Assembly (NCBI GenBank): GCA_016928455.1
Contig: JAFGKP010000063.1
Span: 1 to 9,303, forward strand
Length of the DNA stretch: 9,303 bases
Source of the DNA: Methanomicrobia archaeon
GTDB lineage: Archaea; Halobacteriota; Syntropharchaeia; Alkanophagales; Methanospirareceae
Reading direction: 5' to 3'
A model generated the notes under the pieces. That model was not told the origin of the DNA and made no database searches. It saw only the letters and a list, made by a program, of their open reading frames with translations. Below, in pieces: positions 5,042 to 9,303 of the stretch; within the stretch, counting starts at the first letter, position 1, and the number at the start of each line of letters is the position of its first letter. The position numbers and the translations under genes were made by a program.

Positions 5042-6577
5042 ATGAATATCCTCGTTAATGGTGAGCCCCAAACCGTCAAAAGCACGAAATTGGGTGCGAT
5101 TCTCAAGGAGCTCAACGGTGCATACCGGCCCGGTTGTGTCTGTGCAGTGGTTTCTGAGAAGAAGGGTGGCGAGTTGCGGAATGAGTTCGCGCTCAAGACC
5201 AAGAGCAGTGAGGCGAGGATCAAGATCGCTACAGAGCACGAGACCGAAGCGATAGCGCTCTTCCACAAGATCTATCCGCAGTTCAAGGACGACCAGGGTA
5301 GAATTGCGTGGGTGACCGAGGATATCACCGCAATTGGACCACTCGAGACCAACCTAGCGGTCGACAAACGTGAGCGCACTTACAAGAAATGGGAGGTATT
5401 CTTCGGCTTCGGTGGTTTTGATCCTAGTTTGACCTACCTCATGATCAGCAAGCGCGAGCATACTGCGGCCTATGGCACGGGCGAAGCGGGCAGCATTGGG
5501 AAATTGACGCGTGGGCGAAGTATGATCACGAATTTGGAAGAGAATGAGCGCATAACAGAGATAACACCGCTGGTAACGCCGGCAGAACGGGTTGGCTTCG
5601 TCACCACAGACCTGGATACCGAGATCGAGGAAGGCCAGGAGATTTATACTCATATCGCTGTAAAACTCTTCCCCGAGGCCCCGATGTCCTGTGAGCACTT
5701 CTTATCGCTCACCAGAGACGACCTGCTCCAGATCGACGACTGGACGCATACCTTTATCGCATCCAGCGCGTTGAAGGGCTTAAACCTACCCGTCGAGAGC
5801 GTGGAATATCGCTCAAGACACTATCTCTCGGTCCGCAATAGCGGTACGGAGAAAGGGAAGATCTATGTCTATAAGGACAGCCGACTGCCCAATCCTTCCC
5901 ATAACGTCTTCGGGGCGGTGATAGAGGGAAGCGACCTGATAGACGCAGCGCAAATGGGCGACACGATCTTCATAGTCACCGAGCCGCGATGGATGATGGT
6001 CGTGGGGAAGACCCAGAAGGCGGCCGAGGAGTTCTTTGAGCAGGCTAATATCGAGCAGGTGCGCGAGGGCAATCAAGCAGATGACGCGATGGTCGTTGAT
6101 CAACAGCCTGCATTGACGATGGAGATCATGGAACGAGGGACGGTGAGAACGATTGGTGTTGACCGGGAAGCGGTGTTCAACGTGAAGCTGTTTGAGGATC
6201 TCGCGCCAAAGACCGCCTGGTATTTTAAGAAGGTTACGGGATTGATCACCCGACCGATCGGCCATTTAAAGGTGTATTTCAGCATACCAGGTCTCGTGCT
6301 CTTCCAGGGCAATGCTGATGAAGCAGGAACGCTCGTGCCCGAGAATCTCCCTACCAAAGGTACGAAACGGGGCTCCCTTGGCGTCACGAACATGTCACGA
6401 CAGAATCGGGGTATGATGGGTATACGGCTGGAGGACAGCGCCGAGTACGGACCCACCGGAGAGACGCCCGACGGTGCTAATATCGTCCTTTCGATCTCCG
6501 ATCTTACGCCTGATACACTGTCCTTCCTCAGCAAGCTCAAGGAAGGCGACGTCATTTACGTGAAGGAGCAGAAGTAG
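5042..6577 (+). CDS. mmp3: Methanogenesis marker protein 3 (cyclophilin-like, UPF0288/COG4070)
   Basis: This 511-residue protein is full length for Mmp3, a family restricted, as far as I know, to archaea that use methyl-coenzyme M reductase. Mmp3 has been reported with McrC and other marker proteins in the complex that reductively activates MCR; its exact role is not settled. The N terminus (MNILVNGEPQTVKSTKLGAI, 1-20) resembles a ThiS/MoaD-type beta-grasp fold. The family hallmark FGFGGFDPSLTYL (121-133) follows, then SKREHTAAYG (136-145) and IGKLTRGR (152-159). Two cyclophilin-like halves come next: HIAVKLFPEAP (204-214) to NVFGAVIEG (288-296), and VFNVKLFEDLAPKTAWYF (378-395) to the C terminus, including GVTNMSRQNRGMMGIRL (447-463). 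COG4070 is described as a predicted cyclophilin-type prolyl isomerase, but activity is unproven. No mcr or other marker gene lies in this window. The gene is monocistronic or read into nrdJ, 97 bp downstream. The start is supported by the TATA-like box upstream. Confidence 0.95.
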   Translation: MNILVNGEPQTVKSTKLGAILKELNGAYRPGCVCAVVSEKKGGELRNEFALKTKSSEARIKIATEHETEAIALFHKIYPQFKDDQGRIAWVTEDITAIGPLETNLAVDKRERTYKKWEVFFGFGGFDPSLTYLMISKREHTAAYGTGEAGSIGKLTRGRSMITNLEENERITEITPLVTPAERVGFVTTDLDTEIEEGQEIYTHIAVKLFPEAPMSCEHFLSLTRDDLLQIDDWTHTFIASSALKGLNLPVESVEYRSRHYLSVRNSGTEKGKIYVYKDSRLPNPSHNVFGAVIEGSDLIDAAQMGDTIFIVTEPRWMMVVGKTQKAAEEFFEQANIEQVREGNQADDAMVVDQQPALTMEIMERGTVRTIGVDREAVFNVKLFEDLAPKTAWYFKKVTGLITRPIGHLKVYFSIPGLVLFQGNADEAGTLVPENLPTKGTKRGSLGVTNMSRQNRGMMGIRLEDSAEYGPTGETPDGANIVLSISDLTPDTLSFLSKLKEGDVIYVKEQK

Positions 6578-6660
6578 CGTAAACCGCACGTATTCCTCAT
6601 TCGATCTTTGTAAAGCATCGCTATTCCTGGCCACGCGGAAGTGAGGAGAAGCGAGAGAAG

Positions 6661-6671
6661 ATGGGGGGCGA
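6661..6671 (+). promoter_or_regulatory. Purine-rich ribosome binding region of nrdJ
   Basis: The 97-bp gap between mmp3 and nrdJ ends in a long purine stretch with GGGGGGCGAG four bases before the ATG at 6675. This supports that start over an out-of-frame ATG at 6661. Further upstream only a weak AT-rich CTTTGTAAAG (6606-6615) is seen, so a separate nrdJ promoter is possible but not evident. Confidence 0.45.
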
Positions 6672-6674
6672 GCA

Positions 6675-8456
6675 ATGAGCATTGAAACAAAACTCCCGCT
6701 TTCGGTGAACGCCCATGAGGTGTTGAAGGCGCGCTACCTGCTCAAGAACGAGCGCGGCAAGCTGATCGAGACCCCGCTTCAAATGCTCGAGCGCGTAACA
6801 CACGCCGTTGCGCAAGCCGAAGTCGCGTATGGTAGAAGCAAAGAGGAGGTGCGCGTGTTCGAACGTGAGTGCTTCAGCCTCATGCGGAATCTCGAATTCC
6901 TTCCCAACAGCCCCACGCTCATGAATGCCGGTACTGAACTCGGACAGCTTGCCGCGTGCTTCGTTCTACCCGTCGAGGATTCTATGGAAGGTATCTTCGG
7001 CGCGGTAAAGAACATGGCCGTGATCCACCAGAGCGGTGGGGGAACAGGCTTTTCATTTTCACGACTCCGACCACAGGGTGACATGGTGCGATCGACCGGG
7101 GGGGTCGCCTCGGGGCCCGTATCCTTCATGCGCGTCTTCGATGTCGCTACAGGCGTGATCAAACAGGGCGGTAAACGTCGCGGCGCGAATATGGGCATTA
7201 TGGCCGTTAGCCATCCGGATATCATAGCATTCATACGGGCGAAAGAGGGTGGCGAGTTCCTTAATTTTAATACCGCAGTTGCCGTGACTGATGAGTTCAT
7301 GCAGGCGGTCGAGCGAGGTGGGAGCTATAAGCTCATCAATCCACGAACGAATGAGGCGGTGCGTGAAATAAGCGCTTGCGAGGTCTTCGATGAGCTCGTT
7401 ACGTATGCCTGGAAGCTCGGTGATCCCGGCATCATTTTCATCGACGAGATCAACCGGCACAACGTACTCCCAACGCTCGGCGAGATAGAGGCAACCAATC
7501 CGTGTTCCGAACAGCCGCTCCTCCCCTACGAATCCTGCAATCTTGGCTCCATTAACCTCGCCAAATTCAGCGAGCCAAAGCGCGGCGAGGTTGCGTGGGA
7601 GCGACTGCGTGAAACGATCTGGACCTGCATTCGGTTCCTGGACGATGTGATCGACGTGAACAGGTATCCGCTGCCCGAGATCGAGGCGATGACGAAAGGA
7701 AACAGAAAGATCGGGCTCGGCGTCATGGGATTTGCAGAGCTGCTCATCCAGCTGGAGATCGCCTATAATTCCTCAGAAGCGCTTGCGTTCGCTGAACAGT
7801 TGATGAAATTTGTCACGGAAGAAGCGCGAAACTGTTCAGAATCGCTTGGGCGCGAAAAAGGATCTTTTCCCAATTTCGAGCGCAGTGTGTGGTCTGAAGC
7901 CGATGCGATGCGGAACGCGACGGTGACCACCATCGCGCCCACGGGCACCATAAGCATCATTGCAGGCTGCTCGAGCGGCATTGAGCCACTCTTTGCCGTT
8001 GCCTTTGTGCGCAACGTTATGGGCGGCATGCTGGAGATAAATAAGCTCTTTGAAGCGCGGTCAAAGGAAGCGGGGTTTTACCGCAAGGGCTTAATAGACG
8101 AGATCGTAAAACGGGGCTCGATACAGGAGATTACGAGCATTCCACCCGAAATCAAACGGATCTTTGTGACCGCACTTGATCTTGAGCCTGAGTGGCACGT
8201 GCGCGTCCAGGCGGCATTTCAGAAATACACTGATAATGCCGTCTCAAAGACCGTTAATCTCCCCGCTGACGCGTCTCCCGAGGATGTCAGGGCGGTCTTC
8301 ATGCTTGCACATCAGCTCAAGTGCAAAGGAATTACCGTGTACCGCTACGGTTGCAAGCAGGACATTCTCTCGTTGGCGATTCCCAAGCTGATGCTCGACG
8401 AATTCGTCTCTGCAGATTCGGAGTTCGCAGGCGAGTGCCGGATTTGTTCGGTCTAG
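6675..8456 (+). CDS. nrdJ: Class II (adenosylcobalamin-dependent) ribonucleotide reductase
   Basis: This 593-residue cytoplasmic enzyme reduces ribonucleotides to deoxyribonucleotides, using adenosylcobalamin to generate the thiyl radical, so no oxygen or separate radical subunit is needed. Characteristic blocks are LPNSPTLMNAG (76-86), QSGGGTGFSFSRLRP (119-133), KQGGKRRGANMG (163-174), NPCSEQPLLPYESCNLGSIN (275-294), APTGTISIIAGCSSGIEP (421-438), KTVNLPADAS (525-534) and KGITVYRYG (551-559). The active site can be read directly: thiyl Cys277 with Asn275 and Glu279 in NPCSE, and the redox pair Cys95 (LAACF) and Cys288 (YESCN). The tail ends in CRIC (588-591), the CxxC expected to re-reduce the active-site disulfide. 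No ATP-cone domain is seen at the N terminus, and no intein interrupts the conserved blocks, which are frequent intein sites in archaea. The gene is 97 bp downstream of mmp3 on the same strand. Class II is inferred from overall motif pattern and length, not from a visible B12 motif. Confidence 0.95.
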   Translation: MSIETKLPLSVNAHEVLKARYLLKNERGKLIETPLQMLERVTHAVAQAEVAYGRSKEEVRVFERECFSLMRNLEFLPNSPTLMNAGTELGQLAACFVLPVEDSMEGIFGAVKNMAVIHQSGGGTGFSFSRLRPQGDMVRSTGGVASGPVSFMRVFDVATGVIKQGGKRRGANMGIMAVSHPDIIAFIRAKEGGEFLNFNTAVAVTDEFMQAVERGGSYKLINPRTNEAVREISACEVFDELVTYAWKLGDPGIIFIDEINRHNVLPTLGEIEATNPCSEQPLLPYESCNLGSINLAKFSEPKRGEVAWERLRETIWTCIRFLDDVIDVNRYPLPEIEAMTKGNRKIGLGVMGFAELLIQLEIAYNSSEALAFAEQLMKFVTEEARNCSESLGREKGSFPNFERSVWSEADAMRNATVTTIAPTGTISIIAGCSSGIEPLFAVAFVRNVMGGMLEINKLFEARSKEAGFYRKGLIDEIVKRGSIQEITSIPPEIKRIFVTALDLEPEWHVRVQAAFQKYTDNAVSKTVNLPADASPEDVRAVFMLAHQLKCKGITVYRYGCKQDILSLAIPKLMLDEFVSADSEFAGECRICSV

Positions 8457-8473
8457 GTGGCCCTGGCGCACCT

Positions 8474-8516
8474 TCTGTTCTAAGATCCGCAGGTGTCCGC
8501 AGCGGCGAAGAACAGA
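8474..8516 (+). other. Nested stem-loop between nrdJ and secD
   Basis: An 8-bp perfect inverted repeat, TCTGTTCT at 8474-8481 and AGAACAGA at 8509-8516, encloses a second pair, CCGC at 8487-8490 with GCGG at 8502-8505. A direct repeat TCCGCAG occurs inside (8486-8492 and 8496-8502). It starts 17 bases after the nrdJ stop and ends 12 bases before the secD TATA box, so it is best placed to be a 3' structure of the nrdJ message. No clear T-run follows, so it is not a standard archaeal T-tract terminator. Alternatives are a regulator site upstream of secD, or chance. Confidence 0.35.
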
Positions 8517-8528
8517 GAAATCCACGAA

Positions 8529-8537
8529 TTTATATAT
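8529..8537 (+). promoter_or_regulatory. TATA box of secD
   Basis: TTTATATAT is an almost ideal archaeal TATA box and the best one in the window. Start of transcription would be near 8556-8560, leaving a leader of about 40 bases that contains purine-rich ribosome-binding sequence (GAGGGAGAG, 8575-8583). It indicates that secD has its own promoter and is not simply read through from nrdJ. Confidence 0.7.
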
Positions 8538-8596
8538 CGTTGTACCTTCTGCATAGTATCAAGCAGGGGGAAACGAGGGAGAGAAGAACGTTTGAT

Positions 8597-9303
8597 ATGA
8601 CGGGGAAAGGAGTGCTTACGGACGTGCGAGTGCTTGCGCTGCTGGTCTTCCTGTGCGCCGCGCTCATTGCCATTTATGCGTACCCTCCGCCGCCCGCTGA
8701 CGCTGGAATTGACGGGAATTTAAAGTACGGCCTGGATTTGGTCGGCGGTTCCTGGCTGCAGCTACAGTTAGAAGGGGCTGTCGTGGGTATCGAGGCTCCG
8801 GTCTCTGACGACGCAGTCGCCTCGTTCCTTGAAGAGCAGTTAAATGCGGAAGTGGTCTACTTCACGCTCGAGGACGTGACCGTCTATGAGATTCGGAAGA
8901 GCGTGACAAAAGAGAACTTATCGGCGATTTTGACAGAGATTGGTGGCAGTATCGCGAAACGGCCTGACGGCACCGACTTTTACGAGACGGGCGTAACGAC
9001 GGATACGAGGGATGAGACGAAACGCATCATCGAGATCAAGCTTAACCTTTTGGGACTGGCGGATATACAGCCGCGAACGGTGGGCAACGAGTTCATTCTC
9101 GTGGATCTCGCCGGGGTGGACATTGGAACGGCAAAGAACATCGTCGGCAAGCCCGGGAAGTTTGAGATCAGGATGCAGACGAACGGTACTGGCGGCGATG
9201 TCGTACAGTGGATGACTCTGGGAGAGGTCGAGAATATCACGGCGCACGTGGTCTTCGGGAGCGAGGGGATAGAAGCCCAGAGTGTGGGCGCGGTTCCGAT
9301 ACG
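8597..9303 (+). CDS. secD: SecD, protein-export membrane protein (3' end missing)
   Basis: SecD works with SecF beside the SecYE channel and helps pull exported proteins across the membrane using the ion gradient; archaea lack SecA, so this is their main known auxiliary export complex. The visible 235 codons contain one N-terminal transmembrane helix (RVLALLVFLCAALIAIYAYP, 11-30). The SecD signature LKYGLDLVGGSWLQLQLEG follows at 42-60. The start of the external P1 domain is then visible, with IKLNLLGLADIQPRTVG (147-163), FILVDLAGVD (166-175) and NIVGKPGKFEIRM (181-193), all typical of the archaeal family. The remaining transmembrane helices lie beyond the right edge. I chose the ATG at 8597; its purine-rich ribosome site is 13 bases upstream, somewhat far. 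GTG at 8612, in frame, is the main alternative and would remove five residues. secF commonly neighbours secD in archaea and may lie outside the window. The TATA box at 8529-8537 suggests independent transcription. Confidence 0.93.
   Translation, partial: MTGKGVLTDVRVLALLVFLCAALIAIYAYPPPPADAGIDGNLKYGLDLVGGSWLQLQLEGAVVGIEAPVSDDAVASFLEEQLNAEVVYFTLEDVTVYEIRKSVTKENLSAILTEIGGSIAKRPDGTDFYETGVTTDTRDETKRIIEIKLNLLGLADIQPRTVGNEFILVDLAGVDIGTAKNIVGKPGKFEIRMQTNGTGGDVVQWMTLGEVENITAHVVFGSEGIEAQSVGAVPI

Noticed and set aside
4861..5268. A minus-strand frame of 135 codons across the PAC2/mmp3 spacer with hydrophobic segments
   Set aside because: About half lies antisense to the mmp3 N terminus; the hydrophobic runs are the reverse of mmp3 codons and it has no convincing ribosome site.
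3676..8480. ACCTTCTGTTC found shortly after both the nadC stop (3676-3686) and the nrdJ stop (8470-8480)
   Set aside because: The shared position after stop codons is curious, but 11-base matches occur by chance at this length and the surrounding bases differ. It is not enough to call a 3' end signal.
1..9303. CRISPR array, tRNA/rRNA genes, insertion sequences, defence or toxin genes
   Set aside because: Reading both strands showed no regularly spaced repeats, no cloverleaf-like segment in the short spacers, and no transposase or restriction motifs; nearly all bases belong to recognised genes.

Overview
This window is archaeal. The evidence is a RadB recombinase, an archaeal-type SecD, a PAC2-family proteasome assembly chaperone ending in an HbYX-type tail, an archaeal aspartate dehydrogenase/NadC pair, AT-rich TATA-like boxes upstream of genes, and an intact methanogenesis marker protein 3 (Mmp3). 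Mmp3 is otherwise known from archaea that carry methyl-coenzyme M reductase (MCR), so the source is most likely a euryarchaeal methanogen or a related anaerobic methane/alkane oxidiser. The exact lineage cannot be fixed from this window. The DNA is moderately GC-rich and gene-dense. I saw no mobile elements, CRISPR arrays, tRNAs or rRNAs.

Layout. (1) Bases 1-2753, minus strand: a probable operon read nadX (aspartate dehydrogenase) -> unknown TPR-like protein -> radB, with radB cut by the window's left edge. (2) An 84-bp divergent spacer (2754-2837) with an inverted repeat CTTAAC-N9-GTTAAG separates nadX from nadC (2838-3671, plus strand). NadX and NadC are the first and last enzymes of the de novo aspartate-to-nicotinate-mononucleotide route; nadA is not in view. 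(3) Bases 3696-4846, minus strand: a PAC2/PbaB-like proteasome assembly chaperone followed after 23 bp by a small heat-shock protein, a two-gene protein-quality-control unit convergent with nadC. (4) Bases 5042-8456, plus strand: mmp3, behind a TATA-like box placed for a near-leaderless transcript, then a class II adenosylcobalamin-dependent ribonucleotide reductase (nrdJ). (5) After a spacer with a nested stem-loop and a very good TATA box, secD starts at 8597 and runs off the right edge.

The genes are mostly core housekeeping: recombination, NAD synthesis, proteostasis, deoxynucleotide synthesis and protein export, plus one MCR-activation/assembly factor. I did not find a convincing undescribed system. 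The points most worth a second look are the uncharacterised TPR protein inside the nadX-radB operon, the HbYX tail on the PAC2 protein next to hsp20, the inverted repeat between the divergent NAD genes, and the two cyclophilin-like halves of Mmp3.
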